Part shown: positions 41,401 to 48,280 of the stretch, piece after piece
Layout: each line of letters starts with the position of its first letter
How positions within the stretch are numbered: position 1 is the first letter of the stretch
From: Microbacterium sp. SLBN-146
GTDB taxonomy: Bacteria; Actinomycetota; Actinomycetes; Actinomycetales; Microbacteriaceae
Direction of reading: 5' to 3'
Assembly (NCBI RefSeq): GCF_006715145.1
Contig: NZ_VFMR01000001.1
Location: 2,232,001 to 2,296,000, forward strand
DNA length: 64,000 nucleotides
The notes under the pieces: model-generated
The model's database searches: none
Seen by the model: only the letters and a program-made list of their open reading frames with translations
What the model was told of the DNA's origin: nothing
Position numbers and translations under genes: made by a program

Positions 41401-42195
41401 ACGCTCGTCGTCGAGCACGCCGTCAACCGCGGCACCGAGTCGCTCATGGTCGTCACGGCGAGCGCCAAGCATGCCGAGCGGATCCGCGCCGCCGTCGAGC
41501 GGGCGTTCGCGGGACGGTCCGACATCGGGGAGTTCGTCACGCGCGACACCGCCGAGCCGTTCGCCGTCCTGACCCTCGAGGAGTCCGTCGCCGAGAGCCG
41601 CGATCGCGTCGTCTTCTCCCTGGGATTCGGCCTCACTCGCCACGGCCGCGTCCTCAGCGACTTCGGTGATCTCTCGACCCCCGACGGGGAGCGACTGCTG
41701 ACGGTCGGAATGACGCGTGCGCGCCGCTCCATGGTGATCGTTTCGTCGATCCGGCCTTCGGCGTTCGATGACGGTCGTCTCGAACACGGAGCGGCGACGC
41801 TCATGAGCATCCTCGGCGGGATCGCCGCGCGCGCCCGCGAAGCGCGCCTCGAAGACCTCGCCGATCCGCTCACACTCGCTCTCGCGCGGGAGCTCCGAAG
41901 CCTCGGCGTGGCCGTCGACGTGCACTACCGCGGACTGCTCCCGCTTGTCGCGCAGTACGGCGGCAAAGCGGTCGTCGCCGAGAGCGACCCCGAGACGATC
42001 GGGGAGTCGCTGCGCGAGTCGCTCCGTCTCCGGCCGCAGATCCTGCGTCGGCTCGGGTGGCACTACGTGCGTGTGCACTCGTTCGACCTCTACAGTGACC
42101 CTGCCGCCGTGGCATCCCGGATCGCGTCGCTCCTGGGTGTCGGGCCGGACGTTCCACGCGCCCACGCCCAGACCCAGCCGATCGATGTCGACTGA
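38467..42195 (+). CDS. very large SF1-helicase-like protein with degenerate ATPase motifs
   Basis: About 1242 residues from GTG 38467 (a GTG at 38458 is also possible). The layout is that of Upf1/DNA2-like helicases. The Walker A position near residue 310 is LPGTGGTQTVINAIGQLV, Gly in place of the Lys of GTGKT. The Walker B position near residue 833 reads VVIVADAAAICLAEAAPALR instead of VDEA. RQVVVFGDPVTQRP, LTRSYRAGGEDLAELVN, and near the C-terminus LTVGMTRARRSMVIVSS keep the fold. The end (GWHYVRVHSFDLYSDPAAVA) resembles the C-terminal nuclease-like extension of DUF4011-type helicases. ATP hydrolysis is doubtful. Overlaps the next small gene by 11 bp. Confidence 0.85.
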   Translation: MWRADGSAVIGDEETDPSATVNPGDLGLSEPGIAVAHIADPERERLRREGAALGGRSTLLHFSDQDDAVIEITQAHPGSLPQFLTGRSTLLSNLFRDEVALRNARLGAERITAKSVELRTTRGLDTVHLAVGLASWRIGGMACTAPVLLRPLAIRRHQSDFEVKLHGSFLLNPALASALRTHFGIRLDAAGLAALAYDDGVFKPQPVIDHLRALTAQVPSFTVKPRLVVSSFGDVGAAMSADAADLQHPVLNALAGHPGDRERLALRRDVVTPAHPDERHPAADTLLLDADAEQERVLARIAAGQPLAVHTLPGTGGTQTVINAIGQLVRDGKRVLVVSARRSSLEGVRHRLAGVGLPGLAVSPRHVRRDLIRAIGRNEKAEQPKVGDIDDALVRLRGVLRDYRGAVTAPHPTLKVSVLDILRSLAELSRRTDAPSTSARFDFPTLQRLASARAEAASKLATAARLGEFRFGPDDSPWYGVTFATTQDARSTHGLAGKLHRYEVPALLERGYELIAQTRMRPFRTISELGMYLRLLGGIRDSLDKFSLTVFERPLGELIQAHAPRRDAPDLSGPNRRRLRRLSKEYIRPGVHIVDMHEALVKIQQQRTEWQRLVDAGVAPEVPLGLSDVHVAWQRIDAELGELDRVLGRTGTERLASLPVAELVRTLAGLAAESAVFDNLIERATIRSELDSLGLEPLMTELSIRHVPEPLVGSELEYAWWQSALEHMLSSDRALLGANTAVVDRLERDFRLVDEAHAAASGPLLAAQLATQWRIGIVDQPREADALKRALKDPAVAPRALFDAAPTLLRTLAPVWLASPYDVPAIPDSFDFDVVIVADAAAICLAEAAPALRRARQVVVFGDPVTQRPTPFHVAATFGPPTTDDSDDVPFDGVSLFERLADIVPVETLTRSYRAGGEDLAELVNGAFYGGEIVSYPWAGSYLGRGSLSVDYVEGGTGVPDPVSGAVESPDAEVARVVTLVVEHAVNRGTESLMVVTASAKHAERIRAAVERAFAGRSDIGEFVTRDTAEPFAVLTLEESVAESRDRVVFSLGFGLTRHGRVLSDFGDLSTPDGERLLTVGMTRARRSMVIVSSIRPSAFDDGRLEHGAATLMSILGGIAARAREARLEDLADPLTLALARELRSLGVAVDVHYRGLLPLVAQYGGKAVVAESDPETIGESLRESLRLRPQILRRLGWHYVRVHSFDLYSDPAAVASRIASLLGVGPDVPRAHAQTQPIDVD

Positions 42196-42373
42196 CGACC
42201 GCCAGCGCATCGTCCGTGTCGCCGGTTCACGTCGCGTGAAGCTCACTCCCGCCCCGGGAACGGAGCCCGAGCCGACGCTCGATACCGAGGAACGGGATGC
42301 CGCGGGTCCGGGCGGGACCGTGAAGGGCCCGAACGATGACCAGCTGCGCGCCGACGTCCCCCCGCACTATTGA
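42185..42373 (+). CDS. small hypothetical protein overlapping the helicase end
   Basis: 62 residues from ATG 42185, inside the end of the helicase gene. Basic start (MSTDDRQRIVRVAGSRRVKL) and an acidic Pro-rich remainder ending DDQLRADVPPHY. It is probably disordered. The overlap and shared strand suggest translational coupling with the helicase-like protein. No family recognised. Confidence 0.6.
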   Translation: MSTDDRQRIVRVAGSRRVKLTPAPGTEPEPTLDTEERDAAGPGGTVKGPNDDQLRADVPPHY

Positions 42374-42486
42374 TGCCGGATCAAGATCGAGTAGCCCCCA
42401 AGGGGCGTATCGAGATCTCCCGGCCGCGCGTAGCGGCGTTGACGCGGGCCGTATCGAAATCTCCCCGCTGATACTCCCAGCGGATG

Positions 42487-42936
42487 CTACCTCTCGCCGG
42501 CGGCGGGAGTCGTGGAGACGCTGACTCCGGTCTGCTTCTCGAGGAGGTCGCGGATCTGCACCAGGAGCTCCTGCTCGGTGGGAAGCGCCGGCGACTCGGG
42601 CTCGGAGGCGACGCCTGCCTTGGCTGCGGCGCGCTCCTTCCACTTGTTCATGGGGAAGACGAACACGAAGTAGACGACGATCGCGACCGCGAGGAAGCTG
42701 ATGATCGCGTTGATGAGCCCGCCGATGGGGAACGTCACGTCGCCGTGCAGGCCGGGGATCGTGGGACCGACGGCGCCGGTCGTCTCGTCCGCTGCCCACA
42801 CGAGCTTGATGAGCGGGTCGATGATGCTCGCGACGACGGCGTTCACGAGCGCCGTGAAGGCTGCTCCGATGACGACCGCGACCGCGAGGTCGATGACATT
42901 CCCGCGGAGGATGAACTCCTTGAAGCCCTTGATCAT
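42487..42936 (-). CDS. mscL: large-conductance mechanosensitive channel MscL
   Basis: 149 residues. It begins MIKGFKEFILRGNVIDLAVA, the hallmark of MscL, followed by VVIGAAFTALVNAVVASIID. The periplasmic loop has FPIGGLINAIISFLAVAIVV, and the C-terminal cytoplasmic helix carries LLVQIRDLLEKQTG. It releases solutes on hypo-osmotic shock. It shares its strand with the zinc-ribbon and 5-FTHF ligase genes, and the three may be co-transcribed. Confidence 0.95.
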   Translation of the reverse strand: MIKGFKEFILRGNVIDLAVAVVIGAAFTALVNAVVASIIDPLIKLVWAADETTGAVGPTIPGLHGDVTFPIGGLINAIISFLAVAIVVYFVFVFPMNKWKERAAAKAGVASEPESPALPTEQELLVQIRDLLEKQTGVSVSTTPAAGER

Positions 42937-42969
42937 GCTCTGCTCCCTCCGTCGCCGACGAGAGTCGGC

Positions 42970-43284
42970 TTATGAACCCGATGGTGCGGGCGAAGACTTC
43001 GCTTCCGACTTCGATGATGTCGAAGATGTCGAGCCACTTCCACCCGACGTGCTCTTCTCGCCGCCGGAAGACTTCTTCTCTCCGCCCGACTTCTCTCCGC
43101 CGGACGCGGCGCGCGAGTCGGTGCGGTAGAAGCCCGAGCCGTTGAACGTCACGCCGATCGAGCCGTATTGCTTGCGTAGCGCGCCGCCGCACTCGGGGCA
43201 TTCGGTGAGCGACGGGTCGGCGAAGGACTGGACGGCGTCGAAGCGGTGGCCGCACTGCGTGCAGGCATAGGCGTACGTGGGCAT
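42970..43284 (-). CDS. FmdB family zinc ribbon protein
   Basis: 104 residues. The N-terminal zinc ribbon MPTYAYACTQCGHRFDAVQS and CPECGGALRKQYGSIGVTFN has two CxxC pairs, and the FmdB regulator motif GSGFYRTDSR follows. The C-terminal 45 residues are Ser/Gly/Lys low complexity. The role is unknown; these proteins occur beside mscL and 5-FTHF ligase in Microbacteriaceae. Confidence 0.9.
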   Translation of the reverse strand: MPTYAYACTQCGHRFDAVQSFADPSLTECPECGGALRKQYGSIGVTFNGSGFYRTDSRAASGGEKSGGEKKSSGGEKSTSGGSGSTSSTSSKSEAKSSPAPSGS

Positions 43285-43300
43285 CGAGTGGCTTTCGGGA

Positions 43301-43897
43301 TCAGTGCCGCGAGTGCGACAGGGTCAGGGTACGGGTGGGAGTCACGACGCCGGTCACCGGCTGGTCGAGCGCGTCGAAAGGCACCTCGTCGAGCACTTCG
43401 GAGTCGAAGACGACCGCGAAGACGGGCGGGCAGCGCTCCATCGACCCGATCGTCTTGTCGAAGTAGCCGCGACCCCACCCCAAGCGCATACCGTCGGCGG
43501 CGACCGCCGCGGCGGGGATGACGAGCAGGTCGACATCATTGACGGCGATGGGCCCCAGCACTTCGCCGATCGGCTCCGGCAGACCGAACATCCCCTCGCC
43601 GATGTCGGTGTCGGTGCTCGCGACCGCCCAGTCGAGCAGTCCGTCGGCGCGCGTGATGGGAAGAAGGACACGGATGCCGCGCGCCACTGCGCGCTCGACG
43701 AAGCCACGCGTTCCGGGCTCGGTCGGCGTGGACAGGAAGCACGAGATGGATGTCGCTTCGGTGTCGAGGAGGAGTCGATCCAGCTGTTGCTCGATTCCGG
43801 CCGCCGCTTCTTCGCGGGCGGATTCGGACATCATCTGGCGTCGTTCCCGCAGGTCGGCGCGCAATGCACGCTTTGCACTCTGGACGGGATCGGACAT
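43301..43897 (-). CDS. 5-formyltetrahydrofolate cyclo-ligase
   Basis: 198 residues from ATG 43897 (MSDPVQSAKRALRADLRERR). The family motifs VDLLVIPAAAVAADGMRLG and WGRGYFDKTIGSMERCPPV (ATP and folate contacts) are intact. It converts 5-formyl-THF to 5,10-methenyl-THF using ATP. It ends 16 bp before the FmdB gene and is divergent from galU, a neighbour arrangement seen across Microbacteriaceae. Confidence 0.92.
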   Translation of the reverse strand: MSDPVQSAKRALRADLRERRQMMSESAREEAAAGIEQQLDRLLLDTEATSISCFLSTPTEPGTRGFVERAVARGIRVLLPITRADGLLDWAVASTDTDIGEGMFGLPEPIGEVLGPIAVNDVDLLVIPAAAVAADGMRLGWGRGYFDKTIGSMERCPPVFAVVFDSEVLDEVPFDALDQPVTGVVTPTRTLTLSHSRH

Positions 43898-43984
43898 GGC
43901 TCGATTGTAGGCGCGTGCCCGCACGCCACTGCCCACCAGACGGGGGACAGCGAGGTGTTATCGAGCGACGATAGAGTTCTGACC

Positions 43985-44872
43985 ATGTCGCTTAAGCCGT
44001 TCAAGGCCGTTATCCCTGCCGCCGGACTCGGAACCCGCTTCCTCCCCGCCACGAAGGCCATGCCCAAGGAGATGCTCCCCGTCGTCGACAAGCCCGCGAT
44101 CCAGTACGTCGTCGAAGAGGCGACGCAGGCCGGGATCCACGACATCCTCATCATCATCGGGCGCAACAAGAACAACCTGTCGAACCACTTCGACTCCGTC
44201 CCCGAGCTCGAGTCGACCCTGCGGAAAAAGGGCGACGAGGCGAAGCTTGCGAAGGTGCAGCAGTCGAGCGACCTCGCCGACATTCACTTCGTTCGCCAGG
44301 GTGAGCCCAAGGGGCTCGGTCACGCGGTCCTCCGTGCTCGCGCGCACGTCGGCGACCATCCGTTCGCCGTCCTCCTCGGCGATGACCTGATCGATGAGCG
44401 CGACCCGCTCTTGACGACGATGCTCGAGGAGCACGAGCGCACGGGGGCAGCGATCGTCGCGCTCCTCGAGGTCGAGCCGTCGCAGATCCACCTCTACGGC
44501 GCGGCGGCGGTCGAGACCACCGACAACCCGGACGTCGTCCGCGTCACAGGTCTCGTGGAGAAGCCGTCCGCCGAGGACGCCCCCTCCAACTACGCCGTCA
44601 TCGGCCGTTACGTGCTCGCGCCGTCGGTGTTCGACATCCTCGAGCGGACCGAGCCGGGCAAGGGTGGCGAGATCCAGCTGACCGACGCGCTCCAGGAACT
44701 TGCGGCCGACGCCGACGGACCGGGCGTCCGCGGTGTTGTTTTCCGTGGTCGTCGATACGACACCGGCGATAGAGTGGACTACATCAAGGCCATCGTGCAG
44801 CTCGCGGCCGATCGTGAAGATCTCGGCCCCGAACTGCGACCCTGGTTCAAGGACTTCGCGGCGACACTCTGA
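43985..44872 (+). CDS. galU: UTP--glucose-1-phosphate uridylyltransferase
   Basis: 295 residues. The nucleotidyltransferase start VIPAAGLGTRFLPATKAMPK and EMLPVVDKPAIQYVVEEATQ are exact GalU signatures, followed by VRQGEPKGLGHAVLRARAHV, the LLGDDLIDER metal site and VRVTGLVEKPSAEDAPS. It makes UDP-glucose for cell-wall and polysaccharide synthesis. It begins the block galU - rimJ-like - sepX/glpR-like - tRNA-Ala. Confidence 0.96.
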   Translation: MSLKPFKAVIPAAGLGTRFLPATKAMPKEMLPVVDKPAIQYVVEEATQAGIHDILIIIGRNKNNLSNHFDSVPELESTLRKKGDEAKLAKVQQSSDLADIHFVRQGEPKGLGHAVLRARAHVGDHPFAVLLGDDLIDERDPLLTTMLEEHERTGAAIVALLEVEPSQIHLYGAAAVETTDNPDVVRVTGLVEKPSAEDAPSNYAVIGRYVLAPSVFDILERTEPGKGGEIQLTDALQELAADADGPGVRGVVFRGRRYDTGDRVDYIKAIVQLAADREDLGPELRPWFKDFAATL

Positions 44873-44898
44873 TCGCCGCCAGGCGCAAGGGGGTCGGA

Positions 44899-45528
44899 GT
44901 GGACCTGACGACTCCGCGGAGACACGGCCCGACCTCGATCAGGCTCGTTCGCGCCCGCGATGCGCGTGTTCTCCAGCAGGAGTTGCTGTCGAATCGTTCC
45001 TGGCTTCGGCCGTGGGAGGCGACGAACCCCGACGGCGCCGTGTCGTTCGACATGCGCGTCGGAATCAGGCGTCTGCTGCAGCAGTACCGAGACGGCGCCG
45101 GCGTCCCGTTCGTCATGGAGTACGACGGCGAGGTCGCAGGGCAGCTCAACGTGTGGGGGATCGCGCGGGGATCCCTCGCCTCGGCGACGATCGGGTACTG
45201 GGTGAGCGAGCGATTCGCGGGGCGCGGGATCACACCGGCATCCGTCGCCCTCGCCACCGACGTGTGCTTCACCGAGCTGCGGATCCACCGCATGGAGATC
45301 TGCATCCGTCCCGAGAATCAGGCGAGCCTGCGCGTCGTCGAGAAGCTCGGCTTCCGCTACGAGGGACTGCGGCGGCGCTACATCCACATCAACGGTGACT
45401 GGCGCGACCACTACGCCTTCGCCCTCGTGCGCGAGGACGTGCCGGAGGGCGTGCTGCAGCGCTGGGTGTCCGGCCGTGCACCGCTTGACGCGGCCACGGT
45501 TCCCCCGGCGGATCGGCTGCACGCCTAA
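44899..45528 (+). CDS. GNAT acetyltransferase, RimJ/RimL-like
   Basis: 209 residues from GTG 44899, 26 bp after galU. The acetyl-CoA motif GRGITPASVALATDVCFTE, preceded by IGYWVSERFA, and the C-terminal ENQASLRVVEKLGFRYEGLR are typical of the RimJ/RimL group that acetylates N-termini of ribosomal proteins. Position next to galU and before a sepX-like gene is conserved in actinobacteria. The substrate is not proven. Confidence 0.88.
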   Translation: MDLTTPRRHGPTSIRLVRARDARVLQQELLSNRSWLRPWEATNPDGAVSFDMRVGIRRLLQQYRDGAGVPFVMEYDGEVAGQLNVWGIARGSLASATIGYWVSERFAGRGITPASVALATDVCFTELRIHRMEICIRPENQASLRVVEKLGFRYEGLRRRYIHINGDWRDHYAFALVREDVPEGVLQRWVSGRAPLDAATVPPADRLHA

Positions 45529-45552
45529 GCGGCACGCAGGCTTGCGTGACAC

Positions 45553-45586
45553 GCGAGCGGATGCCGAGTGCTGTGGCATCCGTCGC
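45553..45586 (+). terminator. possible hairpin after the GNAT gene
   Basis: Arms CGGATGCC (45558-45565) and GGCATCCG (45575-45582) with outer GCG/CGC pairing, 25 bp after the GNAT stop. The same hexamer (GGATGCC/GGCATCC) is frequent across the window, so confidence is limited. Confidence 0.4.
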
Positions 45587-45600
45587 TTACCGTTGACGCC

Positions 45601-46491
45601 ATGGGTGGGCAGGTATTGGGCGGCGGGGTCATCGTGCTGGTGGCCGCGCTCCTGTGGCTTGTGTATCTGTTGCCGAGCTGGCACAGCCGTCGCCAGTACG
45701 ACGCGGCAGAGCGTAATGCCGTGCGGCTCAATCAGGCGATCCGCGTGCTCGCCGAGACGAGCGAAACCCCCGACGAGGTCCGGCTCGAACTCAACGCGCG
45801 TACGGCGCTTGCGCAGCAGAAGCTCGCGCGCCAGGCGCTCGCCGAGCAGGAGACGCTCGCCCGCCGCGCATCAGCAGAACGGCATCAGGCCGCTCTCGAG
45901 CAGGCCCGGCTCGATCTCGAACAAGCCCGTGCGGAGCGCGCCGCCGCCCGTCGTGCGCCCGAGGTGAGGCGCGCTCGCGCCCGCCGCCGCGTGCGGCTTG
46001 CCGCGACACTCCTCGGACTCGCGGGTCTCGCGATCGCCGGTGTGGGCGTGTGGCAGGTCATTGCAACGGGCACGCAACTTCTCGTGTGGGTCGGCGCCGG
46101 TGTCACGGTGGTGTCGCTTCTCGTCATCGGACGGATGTCGCGCGTCGCCGCTCGCGCCGTGGGCGTCGTGACCGCACAGCCCGTCGAGCACTCGATCACG
46201 GCGGTTCAGGATGTCGCGCTCGAGGAGGCTCGTCGCGGGTGGTCGCCGAGGGAGCTTCCGCGGCCGCTCACCGCGTCGGCGGGCTCTCGCGCCGCTGCTC
46301 TCCTCGACGCGGAAGAAGCACGCGAGGCCCTTCGCCAGTCCGCGCGGGAAGAGTCGCTCCGTCAGCAGGTGGAGGCGCAGCGTCCGCCGTCGATCGACAC
46401 GGCACGCGTCGCCAGAGCGAGGCTCACGGACGACGCCGAGATCGAGGCGCACGTGCGGGATCTGCTCGCGCGGCGAGCCGCCGGACAGTAG
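45601..46491 (+). CDS. SepX/GlpR-like divisome membrane protein
   Basis: 296 residues from ATG 45601. One helix at the N-terminus (GGVIVLVAALLWLVYLLPSW), a coiled-coil region with Ala/Gln/Glu heptads (AQQKLARQALAEQETLARRA), and two further helices near residues 138-180 (LAATLLGLAGLAIAGVGVWQ and LLVWVGAGVTVVSLLVIG). A long charged tail follows. The position after galU and a rimJ-like gene and before tRNA-Ala matches SepX of Streptomyces and GlpR of Corynebacterium, which work with SepF at the division site. The assignment rests on synteny and architecture. Confidence 0.65.
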   Translation: MGGQVLGGGVIVLVAALLWLVYLLPSWHSRRQYDAAERNAVRLNQAIRVLAETSETPDEVRLELNARTALAQQKLARQALAEQETLARRASAERHQAALEQARLDLEQARAERAAARRAPEVRRARARRRVRLAATLLGLAGLAIAGVGVWQVIATGTQLLVWVGAGVTVVSLLVIGRMSRVAARAVGVVTAQPVEHSITAVQDVALEEARRGWSPRELPRPLTASAGSRAAALLDAEEAREALRQSAREESLRQQVEAQRPPSIDTARVARARLTDDAEIEAHVRDLLARRAAGQ

Positions 46492-46541
46492 TCCGGGTTC
46501 GGGACGCCACGCTCTCGCGTGATAGTGTTTCTGAGGTTCAC

Positions 46542-46617
46542 GGGCCTGTGGCGCAGTTGGTAGCGCGCCTCGTTCGCATCGAGGAGGTCAGGGGTTCGAA
46601 TCCCCTCAGGTCCACCA
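46542..46617 (+). tRNA. tRNA-Ala (anticodon CGC)
   Basis: The sequence from 46542 folds as a tRNA. The acceptor GGGCCTG pairs with CAGGTCC (one G-T), with discriminator A at 46614 and an encoded CCA at 46615-46617. The anticodon stem CCTCG/CGAGG encloses the loop TTCGCAT, so the anticodon is CGC, reading GCG. The T-loop GGTTCGAATCC is at 46593-46603. It closes the galU block. Confidence 0.95.
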
Positions 46618-46627
46618 ATTTTTTCCC

Positions 46628-46697
46628 CGCGAGACTGCATTCTCCAGTCGAGACTGGCACGACGCGGTTGCTGTTTCGGCCGGATGCTGCAGTCTCG
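46628..46697. repeat. REP-like palindrome, copy 2 (70 bp)
   Basis: Ends CGCGAGACTGCA (46628-46639) and TGCAGTCTCG (46688-46697), with TTTCGGCCGGATGC at the right inner side. Same family as 33663-33735 and 47214-47286, here 10 bp after the tRNA. Confidence 0.8.
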
Positions 46698-46747
46698 TTG
46701 CGCGTGGCGGGCGGGATGCTCTCGTCGGGTCGGTGCAGACTGGCGGG

Positions 46748-47188
46748 ATGCCGCTGACACGCGTTGACGATCCGGTAGGCGTGACGCGGCGGTGGGTCGC
46801 GGCTGTCTGCGCGCTGTGTGTCGTCATCGTTGCGGGTCTGGGTACGCACCTTCTCTTGCCCGACACTGCGGGGTCTGACGTTGCGGGGGATGCGCTGTAC
46901 GCGGTCGCGGTCTACGCGTTCGTCGTCGCTGTCGCTCCGCGTCTCGTGCCGGTGTGGGTGGGTGTGATCTCGGCGGCGTGGTGCGTCGCGGTCGAGGTCT
47001 TCCAGTTGACCGGCATCCCGGTCGCGCTCTCGTCGTCGTTCGGCCCGGTCGTTCTCGTGTTGGGTACGGTCTTCGATTCGCGTGACGTGGTGATCTACGT
47101 CAGCGCGATCGTCGTCGCCGCCGGTGTCGATGCTGTGACGGGCCTGATGCTCGCCTCGCGCCGTAGCCGGGGAGCGTCGTCGCGCTAG
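46748..47188 (+). CDS. DUF2809 family membrane protein
   Basis: 146 residues from ATG 46748. Four helices are visible: VAAVCALCVVIVAGLGTHLL, GDALYAVAVYAFVVAVAPRL, a third in WVGVISAAWCVAVEVFQLTG and a C-terminal VVIYVSAIVVAAGVDAVTG. The GDALYA and AWCVAVEVFQLT elements are DUF2809 hallmarks. Function unknown. It is bracketed by two REP-like palindromes. Confidence 0.82.
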   Translation: MPLTRVDDPVGVTRRWVAAVCALCVVIVAGLGTHLLLPDTAGSDVAGDALYAVAVYAFVVAVAPRLVPVWVGVISAAWCVAVEVFQLTGIPVALSSSFGPVVLVLGTVFDSRDVVIYVSAIVVAAGVDAVTGLMLASRRSRGASSR

Positions 47189-47213
47189 CCCGGCCGTGCG
47201 AGCCGTCCCTGCT

Positions 47214-47286
47214 CCGCGAGACTGCATCGTGCGGCCGAGAGTGCCCCGTGCGGCCGCTGTCTCGGCCGGAGGGTGCAGTCTCGCGG
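47214..47286. repeat. REP-like palindrome, copy 3 (73 bp)
   Basis: Ends CCGCGAGACTGCA (47214-47226) and TGCAGTCTCGCGG (47274-47286) are identical to those of copy 1, and the internal TCTCGGCCGGAGG parallels it. A 26-bp unit CGCGGATCGGGGCGGGGTCC follows and is repeated once at a 50-bp interval (47282-47307 and 47332-47357). Confidence 0.85.
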
Positions 47287-47357
47287 ATCGGGGCGGGGTC
47301 CGGACAGCGCCGGACGGCGCGGGGTCCGGAGCGCGGATCGGGGCGGGGTCCGGACAG
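47282..47357. repeat. GC-rich direct repeat, period 50 bp
   Basis: Two identical 26-bp copies, each beginning CGCGGATCGGGGCGGGGTCC, lie at 47282-47307 and 47332-47357. Between them is a partly related GGCGCGGGGTCCGGA. The first copy overlaps the end of the REP-like palindrome. The interval has no gene. Confidence 0.75.
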
Positions 47358-47420
47358 GGCGGGGTGCGAGGGAGGACGATGCCGGCGGGCCGCCGAGGGA
47401 GCAGGCCCGCCGACGCTCGG

Positions 47421-47765
47421 TCAGCGGTTCGCGGCGTCGTAGGCCTCGAGGATCGGTGCGGGGACGCGTCCTCGATCGCTCAGGGTGTAGCCGTTCGCGC
47501 GGGCCCATGTGCGCACCTCGGTGAGGTCGCGTGAGCCGTTGCTCCGTGTGCGCCTCTTCGGCGCGGCGGATTGTGTCTTCTCGGGGGCCCGGGCTGCCTT
47601 GACGAAGGGTTCGAGGGCTGCTTCGAGCTTTTGGATGTTCTTACTGGTGAGGTCGATCTCGTATGACTTCTGACGGAGCGCGAAGGTGATGGTTTCTCCA
47701 TTACCTTCTGCGATCGGGGTTCCGTCCAGATCGTCAATGAGGGTGACAGTTACCTCTCTTGCCAT
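47421..47765 (-). CDS. Lsr2 family nucleoid-associated protein, second paralogue
   Basis: 114 residues from ATG 47765 (MAREVTVTLIDDLDGTPIAE). Dimerisation strands ETITFALRQKSYEIDLTSKN, a basic linker (KRRTRSNGSRD) and the DNA-binding domain LTEVRTWARANGYTLSDRGR with the RGR core. It differs from the copy at 34252 in most linker residues. The neighbourhood is disturbed and AT-richer, as expected for regions silenced by Lsr2. Confidence 0.92.
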   Translation of the reverse strand: MAREVTVTLIDDLDGTPIAEGNGETITFALRQKSYEIDLTSKNIQKLEAALEPFVKAARAPEKTQSAAPKRRTRSNGSRDLTEVRTWARANGYTLSDRGRVPAPILEAYDAANR

Positions 47766-47920
47766 GGGGCAGATCCTCATTCTTTTCGGCTTCACGAGGG
47801 ATTCCCTCGCACATGCGCAACAGTACGCTCACTTCTGGAGGGCGGCAGAGAGGCCCGCGGAGCGGATGCGCGAATCCACTCGGACGTAATGGCACCCATT
47901 GGGCGATCCTGAACTCACAC

Positions 47921-48148
47921 ACCACACCCGGGGGTCACTGCCGCGCTCATTGGGCCGCGCACGATGGAGCAGCTCGACGACCTGCTGGTCGCCGTCGACG
48001 TCGAGCTCTCCGACGAGCTCATGGACCGGATCGACGCGATCGTGCCGCCGGGGACAGGCGTCGGCCGGGGGCCCAGGAGTACAACACTCCCGCCATCCTC
48101 GACGCGGGACTAGGTCGCCGCACGCTCACCGACCGGTCGGCGGCGTAG
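47921..48148 (+). pseudogene. aldo/keto reductase C-terminal remnant
   Basis: Only the last ~75 residues of an aldo/keto reductase remain. The frame reads PHPGVTAALIGPRTMEQLDD then LLVAVDVELSDELMDRIDAI, VPPGTGVG, typical of the family's C-terminus. After that a one-base shift is needed to reach AQEYNTPAILDAGLGRRTLT, DRSAA and the TAG at 48146-48148. The N-terminal barrel is absent. The 3' end is repeated at 49389-49407. Confidence 0.75.
48130..48148. repeat. 19-bp direct repeat, left copy
   Basis: CGACCGGTCGGCGGCGTAG, containing the stop codon of the reductase remnant. It matches 49389-49407 at 18 of 19 bases and has an internal palindrome CGACCGGTCG. Confidence 0.7.
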
Positions 48149-48170
48149 TCAAAGAGCCTGATTCGGTCGC

Positions 48171-48236
48171 TGGCGCTGGCGCTGGCGCTGGCGCTGGCGC
48201 TGGCGCTGGCGCTGGCGCTGGCGCTGGCGCTGGCGC
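48171..48236. repeat. hexanucleotide microsatellite (TGGCGC)x11
   Basis: Eleven perfect tandem copies of TGGCGC cover 66 bp. The flanks hold a Pro/Ala-type GC-rich stretch. The tract is not inside a convincing gene; in one frame it would encode Gly-Ala repeats, and on the minus strand it lies about 45 bp past the end of the secreted-protein gene. Copy number is likely to vary between isolates. Confidence 0.9.
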
Positions 48237-48280
48237 GGCGGCGCTGCCGCCCGCCGCGCCAGCTCCGCGACGGTCTTTCC

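Noticed and set aside
39892..42246. 784-codon minus-strand frame opposite the helicase-like gene
   Set aside because: The shadow composition and lack of motifs contrast with the continuous helicase-type motifs on the plus strand.
48171..48236. CRISPR or coding Gly-Ala repeat
   Set aside because: A hexamer without spacers is a microsatellite, and no start, ribosome site or conserved flank supports a protein.
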